A DNA stretch of 34,960 bases, taken from Leptospira adleri. Its GTDB lineage: Bacteria > Spirochaetota > Leptospiria > Leptospirales > Leptospiraceae. Numbering within the stretch: the stretch's first letter is position 1; the number at the start of each line of letters is the position of its first letter. A program made the position numbers and the translations under genes. The notes beneath the pieces were generated by a model, which did no database searches, was not told the origin of the DNA, and saw nothing but the letters and a program-made list of their open reading frames with translations. Positions 1-8,204 of this stretch are shown piece by piece. The stretch lies in contig NZ_NPDU01000047.1 of the NCBI RefSeq assembly GCF_002811985.1, forward strand, positions 1 through 34,960, in the 5' to 3' direction.

Positions 1-2
1 TC

Positions 3-638
3 AAGAAGGCCAATCCATTCTGGCGGGGCGCTGGAGATCCGCAAAAAATATGTATTTTAATCAATAAAAATCATTTGCGGTCTAGTTGGTCGTGGGGGGG
101 CTCAGGCTGCGCCGCCCCACTTCCGATTTATAGAAACAAAGAGCTCGTAGTCGTCGGCGGCGGAGATTCCGCAGTGGAAGAAGCGTCCCATCTCACCAAA
201 TTTGCGTCCAAGGTCTATCTGGTTCACAGAAGGGATTCTTTGCGAGCTTCTAAGATCATGCAAAAACGAGCGACCACTCATCCTAAGATCGAGATCATCT
301 GGAATTCTCAAGTTGAAGAAGCCAAAGGCGATGGCAAAAATCTGACCTCGCTTACTTTGCAAGATACCGTGAATGGACAAAAGAAAGAACTCGCAGTCGG
401 CGGGCTTTTTTATGCGATCGGACACAAACCGAACACGGATATTTTCGAAGGAATCTTAGACCTCGACGAAAGCGGTTATATCAAAACGATTCCGGGAACG
501 ACCAAGACGAGCATCGAAGGAGTTTTCGCAGCCGGAGACGTCCAAGACAAGGTCTATCGGCAAGCGGTCTCCGCGGCCGGCTCCGGTTGTATGGCGGCTC
601 TCGACGCCGAACGTTGGCTGGAATCCAGAGAAGAATAA
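3..638 (+). pseudogene. trxB: Thioredoxin reductase, C-terminal part only, fused to unrelated upstream DNA
   Basis: Thioredoxin reductase (TrxB) transfers electrons from NADPH through FAD to thioredoxin in the cytoplasm. From about base 120 the frame encodes a convincing TrxB C-terminal half: LPIYRNKE, the NADPH-binding glycine motif VVVGGGDSAVEEA, HRRDSLRASK, and the FAD-binding end AAGDVQDKVYRQAVSAAGSG. Upstream, the frame stays open to the window edge, but nothing resembles TrxB: the N-terminal FAD domain and the redox CxxC (normally CATCDG, just before LPIYRN) are absent. The first usable start is TTG at 75. Reduction of thioredoxin should be impossible without the CxxC, so this is a broken copy, an insertion or recombination scar, or an assembly junction. 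The few residues SGCAAP before LPIYRN could be a degenerate remnant of the SACATCDG segment, but this is weak. The family identity is secure; the cause of the truncation is not. Confidence 0.75.
92..120. repeat. GC-rich hairpin at the trxB junction
   Basis: Arms GTGGGGGGGC (92-101) and GCCGCCCCAC (111-120) are complementary with one mismatch, around a 9-base loop. The right arm ends exactly where TrxB homology begins. An inverted repeat at a homology breakpoint suggests the end of an inserted element or a recombination site; no transposase is visible in the window. Confidence 0.55.
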
Positions 639-652
639 TTCCGCACCGGAAA

Positions 653-690
653 GGTTTATAGAAAGATTCAATCTTCCTATAAACCATTTT
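653..690 (+). terminator. Rho-independent terminator after trxB
   Basis: Perfect 9-bp stem GGTTTATAG (653-661) with CTATAAACC (677-685), extended inward past one mismatch by AAGAT/ATCTT around loop TCA, followed by ATTTT. It lies 15 bases after the trxB stop. Confidence 0.8.
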
Positions 691-1173
691 CCAAAATCGA
701 GAAGACCAGAATTCATCGTTCTTTCAAAAATTCTGATTTAGGATGGGAGTTTCCACAAATTCTGTCGCTCGGTTTTCTAGTTTTTCAATCTTTCTCTCTC
801 GTTCAAAATTTTGTGAGAGTTCCCACAAAATCCGGTTTTACGAAAAAGTGTGAACGAAGTCCCGCTCCCATTTACCTTAGTTCACACGATTTCAAATAGG
901 AGCTTGTTCCTAAATCCAAAAAGTAGGAACTCACACTTCTTTGGAACGATTCAAATTTTTCTGAAAAGCCGGATCGGGTATGTGTTGTAGGAACTCACAC
1001 AAAAAATTCAAAATCGATAAAGCAAAACTCTTCCTCCATTTCGGGACTTAAGAACAGCCACAAACGATCAAAAAAACTCCCGATCGTTTTCCAAAGATAA
1101 ATCCCATTCTATTTCAAGGATAATCCATCCCGTTCGAAATCAATTCGGTTATCGGTGGATGAAAAAAGAGTTC
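691..1173. other. Gene-free region with GGAACT-type palindromes
   Basis: No convincing coding frame. The stretch carries several members of the dispersed motif: TTGTGAGAGTTCCCACAA (811-828, minus-strand orientation), GTAGGAACTCACAC (923-936) and GTAGGAACTCACACA (987-1001), plus a degenerate TGGGAGTTTCCACA (744-757). The genes on either side converge (trxB plus, the next gene minus), so this is a shared 3' region. Confidence 0.6.
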
Positions 1174-1923
1174 CTAAGGATTGTCGACCAAGGTTCCTCT
1201 TCCGTTTCGAATATCATAAATAAAGAATGTAGTTTCCGGAAGTTTGACTGTGTTCGTTTTCTTTTTTTTCGGATCTTCTTTTTCCTCTTCCAAAGAAACG
1301 ATCATCACGAGTCTTTCCTTTCCGGAAGAAGGAAGAATTTTCTGTAAGGAATACTTTCTCGGAAGAACTCCGACAAGGGTCGCTCCGCTCGGATTGTAGA
1401 TAAAAACCTGTTTTCGGTCTCTCTGGTTAAGAAATCCGTCCTTGTTTGTATCCTCGGTCATTCCGATCAGGATCAGATTTTTTCCGGTCGAAACTCCGAA
1501 TGCAAGAACGGAATCGAGTTCCGATTCTTCCGTAGTTTCTCCGGCGCCGATTTCCTTTTCTTTGTCGGTTCCCGTAAAATAATCCCAGATATAAACGTTC
1601 CGATTGAATAATTTTTTGGGCTTTCCGGATTCTAAATCGATTACCGTAAGATTGCGGGCGTGATTGAGGGTTTTCCGGGTACCGGCCACAGTTTCCCGAG
1701 AAAGCTCGAAGGGATAAAATAAGAATCGATCCCAAAGAACGACGGAATGATTGAGAAGATCCGAGCTTCGATCCGCGGGAGTCAACGGCTCTTCCTTGGT
1801 AGAACCCGGTTCCACCAACTCAACCCCTCGATCCAAAATAAACCAGCTCTTAGAAAGCGTAAATACGAGAATCCCGACGACTATGATTCCAAACGCATAA
1901 ACACCCAGCCGGACTTTTTCCAT
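1174..1923 (-). CDS. Membrane-anchored protein of unknown function
   Basis: I do not recognise the family. The 249-residue product has one N-terminal hydrophobic segment (about residues 7-26) and a hydrophilic remainder, so it is probably anchored in the inner membrane with the bulk in the periplasm. Residues 158-169 (DTNKDGFLNQRD) fit an EF-hand-type calcium loop (D-x-N-x-D-G with an acidic residue at position 12), although a single loop without clear flanking helices may be a loose fit. The remainder has short strand-rich stretches (LTVIDLESGKPKKLF, QVFIYNPSGATLVGVLP) that look like beta-propeller blades in which values are read out. A lysine/glutamate-rich loop lies near residues 212-224. 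It sits 124 bases downstream of the glycogen-binding-module gene on the same strand, so co-transcription is possible. Confidence 0.75.
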   Translation of the reverse strand: MEKVRLGVYAFGIIVVGILVFTLSKSWFILDRGVELVEPGSTKEEPLTPADRSSDLLNHSVVLWDRFLFYPFELSRETVAGTRKTLNHARNLTVIDLESGKPKKLFNRNVYIWDYFTGTDKEKEIGAGETTEESELDSVLAFGVSTGKNLILIGMTEDTNKDGFLNQRDRKQVFIYNPSGATLVGVLPRKYSLQKILPSSGKERLVMIVSLEEEKEDPKKKKTNTVKLPETTFFIYDIRNGRGTLVDNP

Positions 1924-2047
1924 GAGTAGACAAAAGCCCGGGAAAAGCCGGGGTCAATGAAAAAACAAATCATTTTGGAACAATCAAAGATTAGGCTTTG
2001 TATCTTTTGTGCATTTCGCTATCTATGGATCGCGAAATAGGTCGAAG

Positions 2048-2926
2048 TCATTTTGCTTCCAGCGCGTAGGATCTTTCCGGAACGATCAGGTAAGAAGAAA
2101 TCTCGCCCGTATCGACTCTGAGACGAGTGTTCTGGTTAAACGTATCCAAAATCATCTTTCCGTCCCGAACAAAGTTATAGAGATAATTTCCGGATTTCAT
2201 TTTTTTGATGAGCGTGAAAACCCCGTCCCTTTCTTTTTTGAGAATATCCTGTTCGGGATCCCAGTGATTAAAATCTCCGACTAACGTAATCATCTCCGCG
2301 TCCGGAGCGAAGATCCTAAATTCGACGGTTCTGTATTCCAATTCTTCGTAAGGAGAATCTTCCAAAATCCGAGTCGTCACGTGTTTGTCCGGTCCGGAAG
2401 GAATTGCGACGAGTCTGGAAACCAAGGATCCGTCTCCGTCCTCCGTCGAATCGGAGTTAGACGGATCGTGGGTAAAAAGACCGTCCACTCTGAACTTATA
2501 TTCCAAGATCTTGAGTTCTTCTCGAATCGTGTCCTTGCTTTCCGGATCGTAGACCGTATAAAAAATTCCGTGATCGTTTTTTTTCAGAGGAAGACATCTC
2601 CAGAGCGAAAAGTTTCCGCACACGGAGACTTCTTCGTTTTCGATTCCTTCAAAGGTGAAAAGAATTCCCCGATTGAGAAGCCTTCCCGTTTCCAAGGAAA
2701 GGGAAGAATCGATATATCGAATGTATCTCGGAGCAACCGGCCTTTTTAGTTTTTCCATCTGCCAATAATAGTAGATCTTTTCCTTTTCCACGGGTTCCAC
2801 AAAGTCTTCGTAGTCTTCCGAAGAAAAAGATCCGATCCAGTTTCCGGCGTCGTCGGCGCCGATCGCAACGGTAATTGTAAGAAGTAATGCAAGGAGGAAT
2901 ATTTTTGTCTTAGGAAACGATTTCAT
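2048..2926 (-). CDS. Secreted protein with two glycogen-binding (AMPK/CBM48-like) modules
   Basis: Starting at the ATG at 2926 gives a 292-residue protein with a good signal peptide (MKSFPKTK followed by a hydrophobic core to about residue 22, cleavage near AIGA-DD). The open frame continues upstream to 3259, but that extension lacks protein-like character and would bury the signal peptide. Two immunoglobulin-like carbohydrate-binding modules of the AMPK-beta/CBM48 type follow: module 1 at about 85-172 with CGNFSLW, and module 2 at about 199-283 with VGDFNHWDP and the end motif GNYLYNFVRDG. No glycoside hydrolase or kinase domain is attached, so a binding or structural role in the periplasm or envelope is inferred. 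CBM48 modules usually accompany cytoplasmic glycogen enzymes, so an exported tandem is unusual. The ribosome-binding site is weak. Confidence 0.8.
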   Translation of the reverse strand: MKSFPKTKIFLLALLLTITVAIGADDAGNWIGSFSSEDYEDFVEPVEKEKIYYYWQMEKLKRPVAPRYIRYIDSSLSLETGRLLNRGILFTFEGIENEEVSVCGNFSLWRCLPLKKNDHGIFYTVYDPESKDTIREELKILEYKFRVDGLFTHDPSNSDSTEDGDGSLVSRLVAIPSGPDKHVTTRILEDSPYEELEYRTVEFRIFAPDAEMITLVGDFNHWDPEQDILKKERDGVFTLIKKMKSGNYLYNFVRDGKMILDTFNQNTRLRVDTGEISSYLIVPERSYALEAK

Positions 2927-3301
2927 TCTGAATAAAGATTCGATCGGTTTCCCGAAAAGCATAAGGCAAATCCGGAAATTCGCTTCCAAAGAGAAGAATG
3001 TAAAGTTAAATCGGACATAAGTCCGGAGTGAAACTCTTAAAGTCCAATTTAAAAAGAAGAATCCGATTCTTCTTGAGAAAGAACGAATCCGTTTCCAAGA
3101 AAAAATCGGATCCTTTGTAGGAGCTCTGACAAACTTCGGGTTCGCAGGAGCGGCGTTTCGGATTCTTTCTAAGAGACAGAAATTCTTCGTCCAAAAAAAG
3201 GGATCGACTTTCGACCGTTGCGCACCGTTTTTCCGGTTCTTTTGAGAGAGTTTTTTCATTGGAGAATTTCCAAGGATTCCGATAGTATTTAGCAGGATAT
3301 C

Positions 3302-6300
3302 ATGGCAGAGGCGAATTCTACCCCACTCAAGGAAACGGAATTAGAACAAATCCGTTCTATTCTCCAACCTCTTTCCAAGAATCCGGATATTTCGGAAGAG
3401 CTCAATCCTATGCTCTCCGTCTTTCGAGAAAAGATGGGATATGGAAGTCCGATTTCCTCAGACGAAGAAGAGGAAACTCCCGATTCTCCCAGAGAATCCG
3501 AAGACTTTGGTGAAGAAGACGAAGATACAGAAACGCCTCCTCCCCTCGAAAGACCCAAATCAAAAATCATCGAAGATGACGATATCGATTTAGACGAACT
3601 CTTAGCCGAACCTTCTCAGACGGTTCCTACAAATGAGGACTTCGACTCCGCTCCTTCCGACTCGGGAGAATCGGATCCGTTTTCCGATTTCGGGATGGAT
3701 TCCGAACCAAGCGCCACCCCTAGCTCGGACGACGCAGATCCTTTCGGAGATTTCGGACTTTCTCCGGAAACAACCCCGTCTGCCGACGACGACTTCGGTT
3801 TGAGTGAAGAAAGCCCCGTTTCCAGCTCCGATCCATTCGCCGGTTTGGATGAGATGACCGGCAGCGAAGCGACGCCGGAATCGGACCCGTTTGCGAACCT
3901 CGGCGGCGAAACCCAAAGCCCAGAATCGGACCCATTCGGTGGAAGCGACTTTGGGGAAAACGCGGATGATTTCGGAGCGTCTCCCACTTCCGATGACGCA
4001 GACCCGTTTGCGGGGATGGATTCCTTTACTTCCACCCCCGATTCCGGCGCGGACTCGGATCCGTTTGCGGATCTTGGATCCGGTTCGGAAACCCCGGATA
4101 TGGGCGACGATTTTGGTTTATCTTCCAGCGAACCCTCCGCGAGCGGCGGCGATTCCTTCGATGATTTTATGTCCTCTTCTCCGGAACCGACCGGAAGCGA
4201 CGATGATTTTTTTAGTCAACCCGCAGACTCGGGTCCGACGGCCGCGGAGACGGATCCGTTCGCCGATTTCGGCGATTTAGGCTCTCCGGGGCAAGATCCC
4301 TTTTCCGATCTTACTTCTTCAGCGACCGCTTCGGAAGATCCTTTCGCGGATTTTGTTCCTTCCGCGGAAGAAGACACGTTATCCGACATTCCTGGAGGAA
4401 CGGACGCATCCTTTGATTCTTTCAGTCCGGATCTGGACGGAGATTCCGGAGGCGACGACTACGATTCAGGAAATACTTTCGGATTGGAAGCCGATCTCCA
4501 AGGACTCGCGAGCGAGGAAAAACAGGAGATAGACAAAGGACTCAAAGACGAAGAACTCGCAATCATTCAAAAAGAAATTCTACGTTATCCGCCCGTTCTT
4601 CGCCGCGCGGTAATCGACGCGATCGTTCAAGATAGAATGACTCCGAGAGATCAAAAAGGTCTTCTCGAACTCATCAAGATCGAAAGTTCTCCCGAGGAGA
4701 TTGCGGACTTCCTCTCGGGAGTCTTGGGCGAAACAATTTCCCTTTCTCAAAGAGGAGGCGGATTCTCCAAAGACGGCGTTCCCATCATCTCGACCGATCC
4801 CCTTTACACAAAGGAAGGATTGCAGAGACAGAAAAAAGCGATTCGAAGGACCGTTTTCGGAATCGCCGCCGCGATCTTTTTGATCGTGGGCGGAACCCTA
4901 CTTTACAGAAACTTCATCGTCCCGAACCAAGCGGCTCAGTATTACGAACAAGGTCTGACTCTCATCCGAGAGGCCGGCTCTTATCCGAAGAGCAGCGAAG
5001 CGCGTAAGAAAAAATTCTTCGAAGCCGAAGACGCGTTTGCAAAAGGGGAAAATATTCTCCCGAACCATCTCAAATATCTCAATCTCTACGGAGTAGAATA
5101 CACTCGGATCGAAGAATACGATCGAGGTTTTGAAAAACTTTTCGGAAAGGTCAGTCCCGATTTCGGAGCCGGGGGCGAAGAACCTTCCTCGAACGCTTGG
5201 GACAAACGGGAAAAAGTTCCCATCATTACCCTCGCCAAAGGTCAGGTCTGGGACAACGCAAAACTACCGATGGCCGGAAAGATCGGAAATGAAAATCGAA
5301 TGATCCTCGTCGCACAAGACGGAATTCAAAGAAGAATTCAAAAAGCTGGCGCGTATATCGTGATGCGTCTTGAAAAACAAATCCACGACAACGCGACCTA
5401 TAAGAATCTCGGAAGATTCCATTCTTCCATCATGCCCTCTTTCACCGAATCCTCGTTAGGCGGTGGAAGATACAAAAACGATCAACTGGCCATCAACTTT
5501 TATAAACAAGTCTACACCGACGGTAACGAGCCCTATGACGAGGAATCAACCGCGGGAATCGCGAAGATCTACTATAACCGCAGGGAATTCGGAAAGGCCG
5601 CGTCCTTTTACAATAAAATCGTCGAAATCGATCCTTCCAGCCCTGTCGGCCAAGGCGGTCTTCTCTCCACTTATATCGAAATGTGGAAGGAGGACGGAAA
5701 TCCTCAGTTTGTGATCAATCACCATAGACAAATCAAAAACAACTTGGATATAGAGAAAAAACTTTCTCTATATGTTCTTTCCAAACTCGCCTCCTTTTAT
5801 ACGGACTTAAATAAAAAAGAATTAAGAATTCGTTATAATATCAATCCTGTCGATCAGGTTTCCGGAATGGAAGTAAACGACAACGCCCTTGAAATTCTGG
5901 ATCTGATCTATCATAAAACGGAAGAAGATTCCGTAACCGGAATCGAAAGGGACGGCGCCGACTACGCAGAAGGTTATTATCAAAGAGGAAGATACTTTGC
6001 TTCGATCAAGGAATCGATCCAAGCCAGAAGATTTTTTGAAAAAGCGGCTACACTGGATCCGGCGCATTATTTGGCAGCGACAGAACTCGCCGAAAACGCG
6101 ATCCGTCTCGCGAACTTCGGGGAAGCGGACAAATTGTTAAACGAAGCGATCCAACGTTTCGAAAACTTCAAACAAGGTTACGGAGCGAGAGAAGAAGACG
6201 AAACTCTGATCCAAGGTAACGTAGGAAGAATTTATTTCGACAAGGCGAGAATCCAGTATCTTTCCGCGGCAGGGATCAACGAAAAAGATAAGATTACGGA

Positions 6301-6988
6301 ATTCCCCGGAAGGAAGATCTATCCTTTCCGCGCGAGAACCGAGATGGATTCGGTCGCAAAGACGAGATCGATGGAACTCAAAAATTCCCTGGAAGGATTT
6401 TCCAAAGCGGAAGCGGTTCAAACGGATGAAAACGAATTCACCCTCATTCGCAGATGGAGAACCCCTCTTCCTGCGGGAATCCAGAGAGAACTTCGTTATT
6501 TCAAGGGTTGGGTCGATTATATGAGCGGTGATTTTGCCGCGTCCCTAAACGAATGGTCCGGCTTTGAAGACGAGGACGAATACAATCATTCTACGCTTTT
6601 GATGGGAAAGGCGAACGCATTTTATTACACCGGCCAATACAAAGCAAGTCTCGGGAATTATCTCAAAGTCCAAGACGACATGGAAGAACGACTTCTGAAC
6701 ATGGGACTTCCCAAACCCGATGACCCGTATCACCAGGAAGTCTATCAAACTTTAGTGGCCGCTTATAATAATATCGGCGCCGTTTACGAAAAACAAGGAA
6801 ACACGGCGGAAGCATTAAAACACTATTGGAAAGCGATCGAAACCGCGAGAAAGATCAACGAGGTTTCCGAAATCGCCATGTCCAATAAAGATCTAATGTT
6901 TAAGAAGGAAGCGATCGGACAAGATCCGCTCCTGGAAGATTGGCTTTCCCCTACTTTGGACAGCGTTAAAAAATTAGTCAGAGAATAG
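3302..6988 (+). CDS. Probable FlcA-like periplasmic flagellar collar TPR protein
   Basis: This 1228-residue protein has three parts. Residues 1-400 are strongly acidic and low in complexity, with ten DPF motifs. Residues 410-515 form a compact region (KEILRYPPVLRRAVIDAIV and following) that recalls the cytoplasmic segment before the membrane anchor in spirochaetal collar proteins of the FlcA (BB0326) type. A single membrane helix spans about 516-538. The long C-terminal part (about 540-1228) contains tetratricopeptide-like helical repeats, for example near AKIYYNRREFGKAASFYNKI and AYNNIGAVYEKQGNTAEALK. This order (cytoplasmic tail, one membrane helix, periplasmic TPR) matches what is known of FlcA, a spirochaete-specific scaffold around the flagellar motor. 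The start at 3302 follows a modest AGGA. The TPR and membrane topology are seen directly; the FlcA assignment is inference from remembered family features. Confidence 0.65.
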   Translation: MAEANSTPLKETELEQIRSILQPLSKNPDISEELNPMLSVFREKMGYGSPISSDEEEETPDSPRESEDFGEEDEDTETPPPLERPKSKIIEDDDIDLDELLAEPSQTVPTNEDFDSAPSDSGESDPFSDFGMDSEPSATPSSDDADPFGDFGLSPETTPSADDDFGLSEESPVSSSDPFAGLDEMTGSEATPESDPFANLGGETQSPESDPFGGSDFGENADDFGASPTSDDADPFAGMDSFTSTPDSGADSDPFADLGSGSETPDMGDDFGLSSSEPSASGGDSFDDFMSSSPEPTGSDDDFFSQPADSGPTAAETDPFADFGDLGSPGQDPFSDLTSSATASEDPFADFVPSAEEDTLSDIPGGTDASFDSFSPDLDGDSGGDDYDSGNTFGLEADLQGLASEEKQEIDKGLKDEELAIIQKEILRYPPVLRRAVIDAIVQDRMTPRDQKGLLELIKIESSPEEIADFLSGVLGETISLSQRGGGFSKDGVPIISTDPLYTKEGLQRQKKAIRRTVFGIAAAIFLIVGGTLLYRNFIVPNQAAQYYEQGLTLIREAGSYPKSSEARKKKFFEAEDAFAKGENILPNHLKYLNLYGVEYTRIEEYDRGFEKLFGKVSPDFGAGGEEPSSNAWDKREKVPIITLAKGQVWDNAKLPMAGKIGNENRMILVAQDGIQRRIQKAGAYIVMRLEKQIHDNATYKNLGRFHSSIMPSFTESSLGGGRYKNDQLAINFYKQVYTDGNEPYDEESTAGIAKIYYNRREFGKAASFYNKIVEIDPSSPVGQGGLLSTYIEMWKEDGNPQFVINHHRQIKNNLDIEKKLSLYVLSKLASFYTDLNKKELRIRYNINPVDQVSGMEVNDNALEILDLIYHKTEEDSVTGIERDGADYAEGYYQRGRYFASIKESIQARRFFEKAATLDPAHYLAATELAENAIRLANFGEADKLLNEAIQRFENFKQGYGAREEDETLIQGNVGRIYFDKARIQYLSAAGINEKDKITEFPGRKIYPFRARTEMDSVAKTRSMELKNSLEGFSKAEAVQTDENEFTLIRRWRTPLPAGIQRELRYFKGWVDYMSGDFAASLNEWSGFEDEDEYNHSTLLMGKANAFYYTGQYKASLGNYLKVQDDMEERLLNMGLPKPDDPYHQEVYQTLVAAYNNIGAVYEKQGNTAEALKHYWKAIETARKINEVSEIAMSNKDLMFKKEAIGQDPLLEDWLSPTLDSVKKLVRE
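3662..4357 (+). repeat. Degenerate DPFxDFG-encoding repeats within the FlcA-like gene
   Basis: Residues 121-352 contain ten DPF motifs (residues 125, 146, 177, 195, 210, 234, 253, 318, 332 and 346), usually preceded by S/A-D and followed by A/G/S-D/G-F/L-G, with spacers rich in D, E, S, P and G. DNA copies such as GATCCGTTTGCGGAT are similar but not identical, consistent with old duplication rather than a fresh tandem array. The segment is predicted to be disordered and cytoplasmic. Confidence 0.8.
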
Positions 6989-7090
6989 GAGATCCTACGC
7001 TCACTCTTCTTTTAAGAAGAATTCGATCCACCTTCCGAGCGTCGGTTCTCCGTATGATCCAAAGAAGAATTCCATTTCGTCCGATAAACG

Positions 7091-7131
7091 GTTCGCACTG
7101 AAAAATTCTTGCGAACGGACTTAAAGTCCGT
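7091..7131. terminator. Overlapping hairpins between convergent genes
   Basis: Two hairpins overlap by two bases: GTTCGCA (7091-7097) with TGCGAAC (7110-7116), and ACGGAC (7115-7120) with GTCCGT (7126-7131). They lie between the convergent FlcA-like gene and the following minus-strand lipoprotein gene. On the minus strand a T-rich stretch follows the second hairpin. A bidirectional terminator is the simplest reading, but neither strand shows an ideal U-tract. Confidence 0.4.
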
Positions 7132-7154
7132 ATCGAGTATAATTCGCGGATCAA

Positions 7155-7691
7155 TTAGGGATTGAGAATATTCAATTTTGATTGAGCGTCCAATCTTTCA
7201 CGAAGATTTTTTAGGAGAGTCTGGAATCGAATCGTCTCACCCGAAGAAAAAGTTTGATTGGTCGTTTTCTCGCGGGAAGAAAAACTAAAAACGATCTCCT
7301 TCGCGTTTAGGATCTTGTCGGCTACTTCGGCCGGGATGGAAGATGAAATTCTCATCGAATCCGAATAATCGGTGCCTACCTTCCTCAGATTGTACCAAAC
7401 CCCGTCCAACTTTACGGCAACTCCGATCGGAAAACTGACCTCGAAAGAACTGAGAAAATAATCCAAAAATAAAGATTTTTCACCGCTCGAATTCTTATAA
7501 ACTCCGCGAAAGTTCATCGATTTGGTATCGCCTTGAAAACAAAAAAGGTGAAATCCAGGGCAAAGAGGGGCCGAATGAAAGAGAACTTGTTCCAACGCAG
7601 GTTCCGGTGTTTGAATCACATTCGCAGAAGAGCAGGAAATTCCTGAAAGGAGAAAGACGCAGAAAAGGAGAGAAACGATTTGAATCTTCAA
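7155..7691 (-). CDS. Lipoprotein of unknown function
   Basis: The 178-residue product begins with a lipoprotein signal peptide: basic MKIQ, a hydrophobic core, then lipobox LSGISC with Cys20 as the predicted lipidated residue. The mature part has two cysteines at LCPGFHLFC (possible disulfide) and a beta-rich central region (FEVSFPIGVAVKLDGVWYNL). The C-terminus is a helical basic segment. I do not recognise a family. It is transcribed away from serA and convergently with the FlcA-like gene. Its own promoter should lie in 7692-7900, overlapping the opposite-strand hairpins described there. Envelope location is a confident inference from the lipobox; the function is unknown. Confidence 0.8.
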   Translation of the reverse strand: MKIQIVSLLFCVFLLSGISCSSANVIQTPEPALEQVLFHSAPLCPGFHLFCFQGDTKSMNFRGVYKNSSGEKSLFLDYFLSSFEVSFPIGVAVKLDGVWYNLRKVGTDYSDSMRISSSIPAEVADKILNAKEIVFSFSSREKTTNQTFSSGETIRFQTLLKNLRERLDAQSKLNILNP

Positions 7692-7800
7692 AGGGACCCC
7701 CGAGGGATTTTTCCCCAGTTTTTCCCGAGAGCCGCGTTTTGAAAGAAAATTCCGGCTGCATTCAAAACCTCGAACTTCGTTCCAGTTTGCAGGGATTTCG

Positions 7801-7842
7801 CCCCAATCTTAAACAAATCCTTCCTTTGTGGGTGGGGTTTTT
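7801..7842 (+). terminator. Terminator-like hairpin upstream of serA (first)
   Basis: CCCCA (7801-7805) pairs with TGGGG (7833-7837), with an inner ACAAA/TTTGT helix (7813-7817 with 7825-7829), followed by TTTTTG. No plus-strand gene lies upstream, so it may end a small transcript or attenuate one. The stem is interrupted, hence modest confidence. Confidence 0.35.
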
Positions 7843-7887
7843 GTTTCCGAAAGTTTGTCGTTATTAGGACAGTTTTTTTGTTCGATC

Positions 7888-7941
7888 CAAACGGTTTCTG
7901 CGAAACTGTGAGTCTCCTCGAAAACCGTTTGATCTTTTTTT
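7888..7941 (+). terminator. Terminator-like hairpin upstream of serA (second)
   Basis: A perfect 10-bp inverted repeat, CAAACGGTTT (7888-7897) and AAACCGTTTG (7922-7931), encloses a 24-base loop and is followed by ATC and seven T residues (7935-7941). This is a good intrinsic terminator shape on the plus strand, but there is no plus-strand coding gene before it. It ends 263 bases ahead of the serA start. Confidence 0.6.
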
Positions 7942-8204
7942 GGCGCCAAGTTCGGTCGTAGGAAAGAACGTCGGAGACGTTTCTCAATCTTTGGGATTCT
8001 ACTTTTTCCGTATAAAAAGTCTCAAATGTAGGAACTCTTACAAAAACTTTGATCGGGGTCTTGCCGATTCAAAGTCGTTGTCATATCGTGATGAAGATTC
8101 GAATCTCCAAAAGAAAGGGCGAACCTCAAAAACGAAATCGGAAGATCCTAAAGGAAAAATTCAATTTTCAGAGAAGCGCACCCTTGAAACCCTGGTAGGT
8201 ACCT

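Larger units (their letters stand above)
7692..8204. other. Gene-free leader region upstream of serA
   Basis: No convincing gene. The region holds two plus-strand terminator-like hairpins (7801-7842 and 7888-7941), one GGAACT palindrome (GTAGGAACTCTTAC at 8028-8041), and near its end the GGTAGG that probably serves as the serA ribosome-binding site. A minus-strand 99-codon frame at 7688-7987 is rejected as non-coding. Confidence 0.6.

Noticed and set aside
92..120. Insertion sequence end
   Set aside because: The inverted repeat fits, but no transposase or second end lies within the window, so it is not called as a mobile element.
2927..3259. Long N-terminal extension of the glycogen-binding-module protein
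   Set aside because: It would place the signal peptide internally and has non-protein-like composition; the ATG at 2926 is preferred.
3616..4035. Antisense frames within the FlcA-like repeat region
   Set aside because: They are mirror-image readings of the low-complexity acidic repeats.
7688..7987. Minus-strand 99-codon frame upstream of serA
   Set aside because: No domain or good ribosome-binding site, and it covers the hairpin region and the lipoprotein promoter area.
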